Below, in pieces: positions 1 to 12,360 of a DNA stretch of 64,000 nt. The DNA comes from Zonotrichia leucophrys gambelii. Lineage: Eukaryota > Chordata > Aves > Passeriformes > Passerellidae. Within the stretch, counting starts at the first letter, position 1. Each line of letters opens with the position of its first letter. The position numbers were made by a program, and so were the translations under genes. Where the stretch lies: positions 36,976,397 through 37,040,396 of the forward strand of contig NC_088172.1 of assembly GCF_028769735.1 (NCBI RefSeq), given 5' to 3'. Below the pieces are notes generated by a model. It ran no database searches. It worked only from the letters and a program-made list of their open reading frames with translations, and was not told where the DNA came from.

Positions 1-2623
1 ATGGAGGGGCTGCTGTGGGGCAGTAGCCCATGTGTCAGAGCCTTACAGAGTGCAGCAATAACCCCCAGTTAGCCTGAAATGGTGCAGATAGTTCCAGGCA
101 AAATAAAAGTCTGTTTCCCTAACTGGAAACAGGAGGGAGAGCTGCTAATTCCAGTACTGATCAACTCTGCCACTAGACTGAGGGAAAAAAATTAATATAA
201 TTGCTGTTAAGAGCTGGGGATTGCAGAAAGACTGGTGAGATAATCAGTAATCAGTGAGAGAGCAGTTGTACCATGGCCTGTCTCTCTTCCAACAGTGTAG
301 AATGAATATTTCTCCATGCCGTGGGATGTAGAGAACAAGAAACACAGGCAGTGCCTATAGAATGGGGACTCACTGTGTCTAGAAGAGGATTTGAGGGATT
401 TAGGGGGATCATCTGTACCAGCTCTCAATGTGATGTTGCAGCAAAAAGGACTGAGACTGCAGAACAGATGGGAAATCTGTGCTTTAGTCAAACACAAGCT
501 GTTGGACACAACAGGAGGAGATGGTTACATCTTATAATTCTGTGTCAAACAAGAAAGCAAATGAGATGTTCCAATGGAGTGTTAAGTTTTTGATTTGCCA
601 AGGGTCACACATGATATTTATCATAAAAAAAGAAATGTGAAGACGTCTGTTAAGCCCTGTGGCCAACATCCATCTTCTGAATCTTTCTCTCTCTTGAATG
701 AGAAATATCAGTTTTCATCGCTTTTCCTTTCTTTTCCCTCCTTAGACTGGAGTGGGCTGGCAGAGAAAGCTGTGGTTGTGAAAGGCTGCACCCAGCACTG
801 GTATTGGGAAAGTTGCTTTTGAGCAGAAATTCTGATTACAGCACAACCTTGTCCTGCTGCACTTTGCACTCAGTCCTGCTTGGATCCTATAGCACGAACC
901 TTCTGCAGATCCCGCTGCAATGGGAAACATCACTCTCACTCCAAAGGTTCTCCTGGTCCCTGCTATCATTGTCCTGGCTCTCATATAATTTGCTGTGCCT
1001 CTCTGCCCTGCAGCAACAGTGGGCCACCAGTGAAATGGGCTCAGAGCTTGGATTTGGTTTGGAAAAACATCCAGAAGGGGGAATGCTCCCGGCATGCTGG
1101 CAGCACTTGTTAACTCAATGTCAGAGCTGCTACGCCAGGGACGTGGGAAGTGAAATGCAGCTCATCTGGGAAGCTTGGCAGCACTTTCCCTGCAAGCAGC
1201 TCAGCTGTGCTCCTCAGGGAGGGAGGAGGAAGTGTCCTCATTTCCCCACGAGCACGAGGCACAGTGTGCTCCAGCATGTGTGCATGAGAGCTGTACCTTC
1301 ACCTGGGACGGGACCAAGGGACATTTCCTTCCCTCTTACAGAACCATGTCACAAGGGAGATGGTAGTAATACACTAGAGATCAAAGATGTTTTTCTGCTA
1401 GAGGGCTGGGAAGAGAAGGGTTATAAGGTGCTTTCCCATCCAAGCCTTTGGGAACTCTGCTGGAATTGCAGAGAGCCTCTGTGCTCCTGCTGGCCAAGAT
1501 GTGCACTGCCTGGGAGGGACAGGAGCTGCTCCAGGGAGCAAAGCCATGGACAGGGATGCTAGCAGCTTCCTTGCAGTGTGAGATGGACCCTGGAGAGCAG
1601 CAGGGAAACCGTGTGAGTCAGCAAATTCACCTTCTCAGTCACTGCTGTGCTCATGCTCCCACCTCTTCCTTTCCACACCTTCTCACCACAGCTCTTCAGC
1701 ACAAAGCCTGAGCCAATGTCACCACAAAAGCAAGGGCAGCCCAGAGAGCTTGGCTCATCTCCCCGTGGTGAGGTCTCCATGCTGACCTGCTCCTGTAATC
1801 AAGGAAATTGCAGCCTCCTGACTTGGACCAAAGATGACATTCAGTCCTAGGAGAAGAGGGAGGAGTGAGTCTGGTTTCCCAGGGCTGCTCCCTGTAAGTG
1901 GTGGGGAGGGAAGCATGAGGAGTTTGTTGGAGCACCCATTTCTCAGGGGAAGGGAGGTGTCTTCAGCACAACAAGTCTGAGGACTGAGATGAAGGGATGG
2001 AGGAAGGACAGTGGTACCAGCACATCTCCTCCTTGCTGCTGCCCAGAGAGTGCTGAGTATTCCATTGATCCATGTGCCAGAACAAGGTGGGGCAAGCCAG
2101 TTGGGCCACAGTTCCTGAAGGACACTGTGCACAGCCAGGGCTGCAGCCATGCCCTCGGCCTGGGCACTAGGAATTCTGTGGCTCTGTCTGGGCCAGCTCC
2201 CAGCTCCCTGAGCATTCTGTCCTCCAATATTGTCTTTCTCTCCCTCTTTCACAGACATTTTTGGCATTACTGATGCTCATTCATTTTTAACGCTGAATAC
2301 ACTTTTCCTGCCCAAAGCCTTCCCTAAACATCAGTTAATGAAGCTTCTGTGCTCCCCTCAGAGACTGGCATTGGCCATGATAATCCCTGTACCAGGGATT
2401 TGCCCAAGAGCATGAAACAGCTCAGCTCCAGAGCTGCTTTTGGGCCTGGAACTGGAGAGCCCCAGGGCTGTGCTCAGACAGGTGGGTGTGGAGCATCCCA
2501 CCCCTTCCCCTGGGAGGGACACACACAAGTGGGGGTAAGGTCTTCACCCAGGGTTAGGGGACAAAGGACTGATGGTCTGTATGGGCTAAGCTGCACACGC
2601 AAACTGCCACAGCAGATGTAAAG
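1..2623. other. Upstream intergenic DNA, no gene seen
   Basis: Open frames here are short or lack recognisable domains, and none joins others through plausible splice sites. I see no clear repeat family and no RNA gene. The longest frame (804-1562, + strand) has no family resemblance and looks like chance. The stretch lies about 20 kb upstream of the TNFRSF21 promoter. Confidence 0.6.
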
Positions 2624-2885
2624 TCATATTGGGGTACAAACTGAAAGAGGGGAAACCTAGGTTAGATATAAGTAAGAAATTTTTTTCTGTGAGGGTGGTG
2701 AGATACTGGAAGAGGTTCCCCGAGGGAGGTTGCAGATTCCCCAACCATAGAAGGGCTCAAGACAAGGTTGGATGGGACTTGGAGAAACCTGGTCTAGTGG
2801 GAGATCTCCCTACCCATGGCAGGGGTTGGAATTAGATAATCTGTAAGGTCCTTTCCAGCCTCAAACACTCTGTGACTCTGCGATA
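2624..2885 (+). mobile_element. CR1 LINE 3' fragment
   Basis: The stretch reads like the end of CR1 ORF2 followed by the CR1 3' UTR. It contains the block that aligns with the '[12 protein letters not shown]...W..LP' C-terminal region and then the typical tail (tacccatggcaggggttgg, then aaggtcctttccagcctcaaa), ending near a degenerate octamer-like end. It is in sense orientation, 5'-truncated as most CR1 copies are, and too diverged to be active. Confidence 0.85.
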
Positions 2886-4317
2886 TACAATATAGAGGAT
2901 AAGAAGTGTGGTCCTGCCTGACTGTACCAAGCCTGTCAGCTACAACTGCAGAGGTGTTTTGTTCCCAGCAGAGACCATCCATCACCCAAATTAAGGCTCT
3001 GAGCAGCAGTTCCTTGGTAAAGGATGGGTGTTATTAGCTCCAAAGCTCTTGTGTCTAAAAGGCAAAATAATTCACCAGCCTGCTCCTGTTGCCTTGGTGT
3101 GTCTGGCCCAGGGAACATCCCAGAGCCAGGAGCTATCTGCATCCCAGCACTAACAGCCTTTATCATCATCATCATTATTACTAATATTATTACCACTGTG
3201 ATGGTCTCCCCTGTGCCTGCCTGCAGTTTCCTAGAAAGGGCAGGTCACTAAAGCAGTGAACAGCACACAGTACAAGCACAGCTGAGGGAGCTGGGAGAGC
3301 ACTTCTGTGAAAAAATTATTCCTATTTTCCAGATAGAAGCTTTGCTTCCAAGTGGCAGCTGGATCACATAAGACAAACCAGGGAGCAGGAGCTGCTTTGA
3401 TCTGCTGCGTGGAGCTGGAGCATCTCATCACTGGAACCCAGAGGTTTCAGGCATGGCTCAGCACAGAGGGATGCCTGTGCCTGCAGGCTGCTCTGCACAT
3501 TTCCAGCCAAGCCCATTGAAGGATACCTCAGTCTTTATGTCAAATTGTTCCTTAATGTGTTTTCTTTCCTAGGTGGCATTTCGGGAAATACATAAATGTC
3601 ACCGGTGTGTTAAAGGAAAGACAGATGAAATACAGTGAAAGGCCCATAAAAATGAAATGTGTGTATGCCTCAGCCTCCCTCTTTTCCACTCATATTTTTC
3701 TTTCTTTTCATCTAGAGTGGAGCAGCTACAGTAGGAGCAAAATCAGCAGGAAGGAACTGGGCAGAGAGCAGGTGAGGAATGGGGCATGTCAAGTATTTTC
3801 CCTGAGCCCAGAAAGTCTATGGGTTAAGGTGGTAAAATGTGTCAGTGCCAGCATGACCCTAGTGCAAGGTGTGTTCAATCAGAGCAGCACACTCAAGCTG
3901 TCCTCTCCCCTCCAGGGCAGGGTGTGCAGGGCCTGGCCATTCCTGCAGCCCCAGCCCCATGCACCTCCTGCTCTCCCCCATGATCCCAAGGGACTGCATC
4001 CCCCAGCTCCATGTGCAACACAGGGTTGCAGGGATGCTGGATGTGTTTATCATGGTTATTCAGGAGCAGGAATGCTGTAGCCATCACTGCCAGTGCTGTT
4101 CCACTGCTTTTCAGGTCGGTAGGGGCAAACCCACAAAGGATTGTGCACCAGGGTTTGGGATGCTTAAAATCCTTCTGAATGGGATGCTAAAGAGCAAAAT
4201 CAGCTTTTAATGGTGCTTTTCATTATCCCACAAGTCCTTCCAGTGCCTTGGATCACACCATTTATTTGGAGTGTCAGTGTGGGGAAATATTCACAGGCAC
4301 AGATTGCCCAAACAATT
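2886..4317. other. Intergenic DNA with a small ATC/ATT microsatellite
   Basis: No gene is supported here. A short ATC/ATT simple repeat lies at about 3162-3193. The rest is unique-looking sequence without exon signals I can defend. Confidence 0.55.
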
Positions 4318-4460
4318 TGTGAATGCTCCACCCCTGGAAGTGTTCAAGGCCAGGCCGGATGGAGTTTGGAGCAACCTGAGCTAGTGGAAGGTGTCCCTGC
4401 CCATGGCAGGGGGTTGGAACTGGATGTTCTTTAAGGTCCCTTCCAACCCAAACCATCCTA
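4318..4460 (+). mobile_element. CR1 LINE 3' UTR fragment
   Basis: Typical CR1 tail in sense orientation: a 'gaagtgttcaaggccaggc' block, then 'tgcccatggcagggggttgg', then 'aaggtcccttccaacccaaa' near the end. It is about 140 bp and ends 100 bp before the solo LTR that starts at 4561. Confidence 0.9.
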
Positions 4461-4560
4461 CAATTACATTAATAAATAACACACACTGGGCTTTCCTGGG
4501 TGAGGCATATGTGGGCACTGCAGTACCAGGAGATGCTGCAACGGGTTGTGCAGATCCACG

Positions 4561-5678
4561 TGTTGGGTTGGCATGGCCAGGTTTTGGTTGGGGGAGAGCT
4601 ACAAGAGTGGCTCCTGTGAGAAGCTGCCAGAAGCTTCCCCCATGTCCAGCAGAGCCAATCCCTGGCAGCTCCAGGATGAACTCACAGCTGGCCAAGGCCA
4701 GGCCAGTTAGAAATACTGGTAATGCCTCTGTGATAATATATTTAGGAAGAAGAATAAAATGTTATTGAGCAAGTGTAATTGCAACCAGAGAAGAGCAGAG
4801 TGAGAATACATGAGAGGAAGAGCTCTGCAGACACCCTGGCACTGCAGACACACTGACAGCTCTGCAAGTCAGTGAAGAAGGAGCAGGAGCTGCTCCAGGC
4901 ACCAGAGCTGGGATTCCCCTGCAGCCCATGGAGACCATGGGAGAGCAGAGATCCACCTGCAGCCCATGGAGACCACGGGAGAGCAGAGATCCTCCTGCAG
5001 CCCATGGAGGAGCCCCCAGTGCAGCAGGTGGATGCCTGGGAGGAGGCTGTGAGCCCGTGGGAAGGCTGTGCTGGAACAGGGTCCTGGCAGGGAGCTGTGC
5101 AGAGAGAAGACAGTGCTGGAGCAGGTTTCCTGGTAGGATTGTGACCCTGTGGGGCCCCACGATGGGACAGCCTGTTCCTGAAGGACTGACCCCATGGAAG
5201 AGGGACCCACAGTGCCGCAGTCTGGGGAGAACTCTTGCCCATGGGATGGACTCATGCTGGAGAAGTTTCTGGAGCGCTGTCTCCCATGGGAGGGACCCCA
5301 GGGTGCAGCAGGGGAGCGAGTCCTGTCCCTGAGCAGTGGGAGAAGCCACGGGTGATGAACTGACCATAACCTCCCCTCCCTGTGTCCCTGAGATGCTGGG
5401 GGAGGAGGTAGAGCTGGGAAAGAGGGAGAGGTGGGGGGAAAGTATTTTTAAGGTCTGATTTTGCTTCTCATTACCCTGTTCTGGGTTTTTTATTAATAAA
5501 TGAAATTAATATCTCTAATTCAAGTCTGTTCTGCCTGTGATGGTATGTGGTGAGTGATCTCCCTCTGTCCTTATCTCCACCCATGTGTTACATTTTCTCT
5601 CCCCTGTCCATCTGCAGAGGGGAAAGATAGAGAGGCTTTGATGAGTGCCTGGCATCCAGCCAGCACCAACCCACTACA
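4561..5678 (+). mobile_element. Complete solo LTR, passerine ERVL-like
   Basis: The element starts TGTTGGGTTGG and ends CAACCCACTACA, so it has the TG...CA ends and short imperfect inverted termini of a retroviral LTR. It is 1118 bp long and has an AATAAA poly(A) signal at 5495-5500, with GT-rich DNA after it. No viral coding region lies on either side, so it is a solo LTR left by recombination between two LTRs. Flanking bases (ccacg before, cccac after) do not give a clean target-site duplication. The ERVL-type assignment comes from memory of songbird LTRs with this start and with internal 'gcagcccatggagaccatgg' repeats. The internal open frames on both strands are products of these repeats and are not genes. 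Confidence 0.8.
4918..5009. repeat. 38-bp tandem repeat inside the solo LTR
   Basis: A unit beginning cctgcagcccatgg starts at 4918, 4956 and 4994, giving a 38-bp period with two full copies and a partial third. The copies differ at only a few bases. It sits in the middle of the LTR, and the same motif family continues loosely downstream. Confidence 0.85.
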
Positions 5679-7929
5679 CCCACAACCTTAGCTGGCTGTT
5701 TTTTGAAAATTGAACCCACAGACAAAATGTGCAGCAGATATTTAGTGTTTAGGTGATGTGTAATGATGCAGAGCTGTGTGTGTGCCTGGGGAAGTTAGAG
5801 GGGGGTCTGTAGCCTTGACTTCCTGGACCATATGTTACCCCAGATTTGCCAGGGAGGAGCAGCAGTGTGCAGAGATGGACACACTTAGAGGGCAATGTTT
5901 ATTCCCTGAGACCTCATCTCACCCTGCAGTATAATGTTGGATAATCCCAGAGTGATAATGGGAGTGATTTTTGCTTCATCACCTTCTTTGCTTCAGCCTT
6001 GCTGGCAGGGGAGTGGTTATGTCACATCCTGACCTCAGCAAAGCAGGAACACTTCTGTTCCCAGTCACAGCCATGGAAACAGTTTTCTAGGGTTTATTTA
6101 TTTATTTTATTTTCATGTCTTCAGCCTGGGGATGTTCTTACTGCAACGAGTCACTGGGTGCATATATAAGAGACAATACTTGGCTAAATGCACAAGGGAG
6201 CACAAAGAAACACTAAAATGTACCAGAAATCAATATATTTACACTAGATTTCACTTCTGGTGGTTTCAAGCTGTTCATCAAGCCAAAGCTGTTTTTTCTA
6301 CTTTGTACATGAGCATTTATAAAATCAACATGTACAGCCTACAAGCAAGTGTATTCTTGTGTCCCCACAGTTTACTGCCTTCCTGGAATTACCCCTCTGT
6401 GAGTCCAGAACAGATGTCGACTTCAAACTTACAATAAATCCACCAACCGTCCAGCCTTGCATGCAGACATGGTGTCATTTTTTTTTTTTTTTGTTTAAAT
6501 TGGACAGAATACAAACAAAGGAAAGAATTTGTTATCAACAACAAAAAAGGGAGAGAGTTTTTTTCACACACGAGCGTGTGAAAAGCCAGAAGGCAAAGCG
6601 GAGATGGGAATCTGGTGCCTTGGAAAATGTGCAAGCAGTTTTACGTGTCAGTCATATTTTACTGTCTTGTCCACTGTGTCATGAATCTCTGCCTGTATCT
6701 CCATGTAAAAATGCCACAGCCTAATTATTAGCTATTAATTATATGCTGGATTCAAGCGAGAATTACCATAATGTGCCACAGCATCCATAAATACGAGATC
6801 CAAGAGGGGCAGAATGGCCTTTTGTTTCCCTCTGCAGAATTATATGCATGACCCAGTTTTTTTCTAATACTGCAGTGGCAGGAGAGACATAGCATTGTTT
6901 GTTCCACACAAAATGGGGAGGGGGGAAGGGCTCTATTTTGAAATGTACAGTAAATAAACTCTTGCATTGCAGAATAAGACCGGAGAAAGGATGCTCGAGC
7001 TGCTTGCTCCAGCCAGCCACATTTGCAGAGACATCTCACAGCTAATTATAATACTTGCCTGAACAGTCTGAGGCCACTCTCAGAATCCAATTTTCATGTC
7101 AAATACCCCTTTACTACATGCTGGGTCTCCTGTTTGTGATGCAGGTTGGCTTAACCTGCTGGTTTGGGAGGGGACCTGTTAGTCCCAGCCCCTGGTGCCT
7201 GCGGGGTTTGGAGGGGCTTGGGGTTCCCTGGGTGCCAGTGGAAAAGAAGAGGGCTCAGTGCTTAGGCTTGGATGCCTGTGGGACACCAAAGCTGGGAGGT
7301 GCATGATCCTTACCCCCAAACACCTCATTCTTCAAACTGTGTGGTCACTGGGATGAGCAATGAGAGAAAAGGCAGCCAGTTCTGGCTAGGAATGAAGATT
7401 TTGGTGGCTGAATTTTCACAGCTGAGAACCCCACACCTTGGGCAGAGGTATATAATTACAGAAGAGGGAGGATCCAGTTTTCTTGGAGAAATTGCTGGCC
7501 TAAGGGTGACCCAACAAAGGGAAAACGACAATGCAGTGATTATCAACTTCCCCCAGGAGTCAAGGAGATAAATAAATACACAGTGAATTCTTAGACACAG
7601 TCCCAGTGATGACATAATGCACAGAGAATGCACAGCACAGAAACCTATTTCTGTCCTTAAGGAGCAAATCTGGGAAGAGCGGAGGAAAGGAAGGCAGTCC
7701 CAGAAGGGCACACAGCAGGGCCTGGGATGAGACCATGGCAGGAGAGCTGAGGAGGAGGAGGCAGCAGAGGATTTTCCAGTTATCAACAACAGTGAAAGTG
7801 AGGGACGTTATTTTAATTCCCCACAACTGGAAATGAGACAGAGTCCCAGTCCAGTGAATCCCTAGGATGCTGGGGACAACACTTCAGCTCAGATGGACAG
7901 ACATTACATTCACCAGGCTCTGACCACGA
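5679..7929. other. Intergenic DNA, AT-rich block and T-tracts
   Basis: No gene is supported. There is a TTTA-type simple repeat at about 6093-6115 and a 15-base T run at 6478-6492. The block 6700-6980 is AT-rich, rich in TAATTA-like motifs and free of recognisable repeats, so it might be regulatory, but nothing in this sequence alone proves it. Confidence 0.5.
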
Positions 7930-9690
7930 GGAGCCAGCTGGGAACTGAAGGAACCATGATTTTGGGGAGAGCAATCACAAAATGGCAGAATTAATCTTTC
8001 TCACAAACAGGGAGATCCAAAAGCAGAGGCAGAGGGACGCTGGACCCAAACCAGGTGATTTTGGTGCCCATGGGGAAGCTGTGGGTACCTCCTGAGGGAG
8101 AAGGAGAGCCAGCACAGGAGGGAAAAGCCCTAAGGACACTGGGTGGTTTATCCTGCCAGGAGGAAGGCAGAGAACATGAGCACTGAGCCCAACACCAGAG
8201 GCACTGGTACCAACCCAGGGCAGAGGTGGGAACAATGGGAGCTCGTTGTGTATTTACATCAAAACCTGCCCCACTGTGAAACCACACAGCCTGAATGAGT
8301 TTCAGCTAGCACGGGTGGGGTGGGAAACCACCAGGAGGATCTGTAAACACATCGGGAGAAGAAAAAGGAAGGAGAGGACCAAGGGATGACTTGGGAAAGG
8401 CCAGTGCTCTGTTCACAAAAAAGGTTCTTTGTCATCAGCTGACTGTAATTACCAGTTAATCAAACCAAGGGGTAGAGCAGAAAGAAGTCATCCAGAGGTG
8501 TTTTAGGTGGGACAGAGGAGATGGAGTCAGCACAAGCAGAGGATGATCCTGAGGGAGGTGAGCAGTGGAAGGAGTTGGGATGTTCTTCCCAGACACCCTG
8601 GGCTAGGAAATACCCTAGAGAGCAAGAACCAGCAGGCACAACATCTCCCTTTAAAAAGCAGGATTTATACATCAGAGCCTAACTCTGAGTCTTGGAAAAG
8701 ACCCAGAACAAATTATTAAACAAACAGCTGATACAAAGCCAGAGGAAAACATAGGAATAAGAAGAGAAGATAAATTTGTCAAAAATAAATTGCCCAAACC
8801 AGAGCAATGTTCAACTCTGGCTCTCTCGTGGGCAGCTGAAATGTGCCATGATTTAAGCCAAGCTTTTGAGATAGTCCCATCTGACATTTTACCAATTCGC
8901 TTAAATTAAGGAAATATGAGAAAGTGAATTTAGGGACAATTTAATAAAATACAGCTGGAGTCACTGCAGATAGTTTTCAGTCACACAAGGAGGAGATTTT
9001 GAGCAGGGTCTTCCTGGATCAGGCATAAAGGTGATCCTATTCAGCATTTTCATTTACTGACCCAAGCCATGGCCTAGGGAATGCTTTTCTAAAATATGCA
9101 GGTTGTGCTGGATGTCAAGAACCTGGGAGGACTAGATGAGAATTCAAAACTACCTGGAAAAATTGGAGAAAAAGCCTGACTTGAATCAGTTGAAATCCAG
9201 TAAATAACAATACAAACTATGGCTCTGACAGGAGCATATCAAACACACAGAACCCACCAGGGAGCTCCTACCCAGTGACAGTACAGCAGAAATGGAAGGG
9301 GAATGGCAATTCACAAAGGATGGGGGTGAGAAATCTGCAGTTGGGAAAACACCAGCAGAAGCAAATCTCCTTTCTGGATGCAATACTGGAGTGCTGTGTG
9401 TAAGCCAGAGGAGGTAATTGCTCAGCTTGCCTCCATGCTGATAAGGTCTCAGCTGGACCAAGTCTCCTATTTAGGGCACACTTTAGCAAAGATGTTAATT
9501 AATTAAAAAAGATTAAGATAGGAAAAAAGTAGAAAGGTTGGAGGATTTAACTTTGTTTTGCCAGGAAGGGGAAGCTGTGATAAAAATCTCCTGGATACAG
9601 CCAATTCTTACAAAGAGCAGATATTCAAGTGTTGCAAGAGGCAATCACATTAAATTGCATCAGGGCAGGAGCTCCATCCCTGTTAACCTT
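7930..9690 (+). mobile_element. Ancient, long CR1 LINE copy (ORF2 remnant)
   Basis: This is a degraded CR1 in sense orientation, covering much of ORF2. Recognisable stretches in order are an endonuclease-region block (gagcaatcacaaaatggcag near 7969), a block around 8690-8800 resembling the start of the reverse transcriptase region (agaacaaattattaaacaaa; aatttgtcaaaaataaattg), a block near 8860 (aagcttttgagatagtccca) and the C-terminal 'cattaaattgcatcagggca' near 9648. Many stops and indels break every frame. It resembles old CR1 lineages shared with other reptiles more than young bird CR1 subfamilies. The 5' boundary is approximate. Confidence 0.8.
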
Positions 9691-11832
9691 TTATCTGCCT
9701 TTTTTTGTCCCTTGTCCCCCAGCACACCCTCTTTGGGTGCAGGGATCTGAGCAGCACACAGGGCTCACTGGCTGCACCAGGACTGAACACAGCAACAGGG
9801 GGTACCTGGTGCCCCACTCTCCATCTCCCTCCCCCGTGTCCCCTCCTGCCCATGGCTCCTGGGCTCTGGCAGAGACATCTTGGCTGGACTGCCTCACCCA
9901 GACACACAGATCTGAGCACTGCTGAGCACAGAAGCAGGGAAAAGGCAGCCGTGGCTCTGCAGCAAAGGCAGCAGGACAGGGGTCTGGAGCTGGATGGTCC
10001 AGTTTAGGCACCAGATAATGTGTGTGTGTGGCCACCACCAGAGTGGGTCTTCCAGCCCCTGCCTCAGCCCCTTGGACTCTAATGTGAGCTCGAGCTGTTG
10101 GATACGCATCAGTTGAAAATAAACCCAGCAATAATTAAAACACTGTGCAGCGCTTTTCCCTTTGGGGAGCCGGGGGGAGGAGGAGGGGGGGAAATCTGTT
10201 TGTATTTTTGGCCTGGTTTTCCTCATTTTCTGCCACAGAAAACAATTCTTCTTAATGATGACTGTTCCACATTCCCGCTCGTGTTCCCTGCCTTTGTTAA
10301 TGTGAAGATTTAAATGCACCATTTAATGCCAGCATGGGCCAGTGAACTCATGGCTGCACTCGCTCTCCCGGGCTGCCAGGAGGATGCACGATTCTATGAC
10401 AGGCAATTAAAAATCCCATTATGGGACTAAGAAATAAGAAGTAGATGATGTATTAAAACAAGGAACATGTTTAATTTATAAATCCAAGTTATTGCATGCT
10501 GTGAAGTGCTAGGGAGAGAAATGAATAAAGAAAGGACTTTGTAGAGCTGCTCGCTATTAAGTATTATAAACAGCAATATATGTCTGGCTGTCAGAGCCTC
10601 CTGGCAGCTCTGCATGCCAGGCAGACCTCTGCCTCCCCTTCCCCCAGGGCAACTAATTTCTTCTATTTCCAAATCCAATAAGAATTTTTGCTGCATTAGC
10701 CAAAAAAACTCACAGCCACAGCATCAGGGAGTGTGACGCGAGCAACCTGGCCTAGGGGATGGGATCTAAAGTGGAATTGCACAATTGCTCTATTAAAATT
10801 CAACCACGGTAATTAAAATTTGATAATAAAGACCTGCTCAGCACCTTGAAGCTGCAGGGATGAATTTCTCAGGCATGTGCCTGTCCCTGCTGTGCCCAGT
10901 GTGGTGGTCTCAGGATTGCTCTCCTGGATGCCTGGCTGGGAGAATGGGCTGCCAGGGGCTCCCACATTTAATTTCTGAAGAGAAAGAGAGAGGTGTATCA
11001 CATAGATTATACAAATAATTGCATGGATGGCCTCATCCTTCCAAGAAGAATCGATGCAGCAGGGTGCAGTCCTGGTGTAAAACCCTCCCCCCAAGGATGG
11101 CTGTTGGATCAGATTGAGGTCCTGAAGTACCTGAGCCCAATTCTCCCTCCAGATGGGAAGGCTGACGCTTCTCCATGCTCCCTTCACATCTGCTGCAGTT
11201 ATCCTCTGAAGAGCAATGCTTCTGGCCACAGCAGCTCTGGGGACAGAGGGATCCTGCGAGGGACACTAGCCTGGGATGACCCAGCAGCCTGATCAGAGGA
11301 AATCCCAGAGAGAAGTCAGGGAGACAGATAAGGGGAGGGCAAAACATCCAGCAAGACATCTCTGTTCCACAGGGAGGGCTGGGAGAGGAAACGGCCCATT
11401 AGCAGCGTCTGGGGATATCAAAGAGCCATTGTGCACCGGGCTCTGCATGCAGCTTTCTCAGCGTGTTTGCACCTCCTTGGGGACGCTGCTCCAGCCTCTC
11501 ACCTCCTTACGTCAATGCATTTCCCAGCAGATTTCCCCATCTGTTTATCATCTCTGGTGGTGAAGGGTCTCATGGAGAGCTCTGCCTGCTCTGCATCTGC
11601 TCTTGTGACAGGCTCCATTCTGTCTGCAAGAGATGAATGAGCAGCCCTGGGGCGGGGAAGTCCTGGGAATAAATACTCTGGTCTGGGGAAGGGACCTTTC
11701 TATGGCGAGGGTGAGACCCTGCACTGCTGTTGTGGTAAGCTGGAGAAGAATGGGAGCCAAGGGGGTCTTTGTCTTCATCCCCAGAAAAGCAATGACGTGT
11801 TCCTAGTGTTCCTACATGTCTCACTTCACATG
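9691..11832. other. Intergenic DNA containing a candidate conserved block
   Basis: No exon is supported. The middle (10095-10560) is listed separately as a candidate regulatory block. The rest shows no repeat I recognise. Confidence 0.5.
10095..10560. promoter_or_regulatory. Candidate conserved non-coding element
   Basis: About 465 bp of non-repetitive sequence with many homeodomain-type ATTA/TAAT cores (aataattaaaac, taatgatgac, caattaaaaatc, tttaatttataaatcc), in contrast to the GC-richer, repeat-rich surroundings. It has no open frame of note and lies about 12.5 kb upstream of the TNFRSF21 start codon. The call is inferred from composition only; conservation has not been tested. Confidence 0.3.
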
Positions 11833-12360
11833 AATGATGGAATGGTTTGGGTTGGAAGAACCTCTAAAGATCATCTCATTCCAACCTCTCTGCCATGGGC
11901 AGGGATGCCACTCACTGGACCAGGTTGCTCCAAGCCCCATCCAGCTTGGCCCTGAACACTTCCAGGGATCTACAGCTTCTCTGGACAATCTGTGCTAGGA
12001 CCTCACCAGTCTCTGAGTAAAGAATTTCTTCCTAACATTTAGACTAAAACTCTTGTCTCTTAGTTTACAAACATTCCCCTCTGTACTATTAGTATCTACT
12101 CGTGTAAGAAGCTGCTCTCCTTCTTTTTTATAAGCTCTCTTCAATTACTGGGAAGCTCTCTAAGGTCTTCCCAGAGCCTTCTCTTCTCCAGGCTGATCCA
12201 CCCCAATTCTCCCAGTCTGCCTGCAAAGGAGAGTGGCTCCAGCCCTTTGAGCTTCTCTGTGGTCTCCTTTGGACCTGTTCCAACAACTCCATGTCTTTCT
12301 TGTCCTGAGGACCCCAGATCTGGACACAGCTCTCCAGATGGGGTCTCACAAGGCCCTGTA
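11833..12360 (-). mobile_element. CR1 LINE fragment, antisense
   Basis: On the + strand it starts with the reverse complement of the CR1 3' end (ggaatggtttgggttggaag) and continues through 'cttctcttctccaggctgat' and 'caacaactccatgtctttct', which are CR1 ORF2 C-terminal and 3' UTR blocks. It is over 500 bp, 5'-truncated, and in the opposite orientation to TNFRSF21. Confidence 0.9.

Noticed and set aside
804..1562. 252-codon open frame on the + strand
   Set aside because: No signal sequence, domain or family resemblance; rich in Leu, Ser and Cys as expected from random frames; no supporting splice structure.
4762..5367. 201-codon open frame on the - strand
   Set aside because: It lies inside the solo LTR and is created by the 38-bp tandem repeats.
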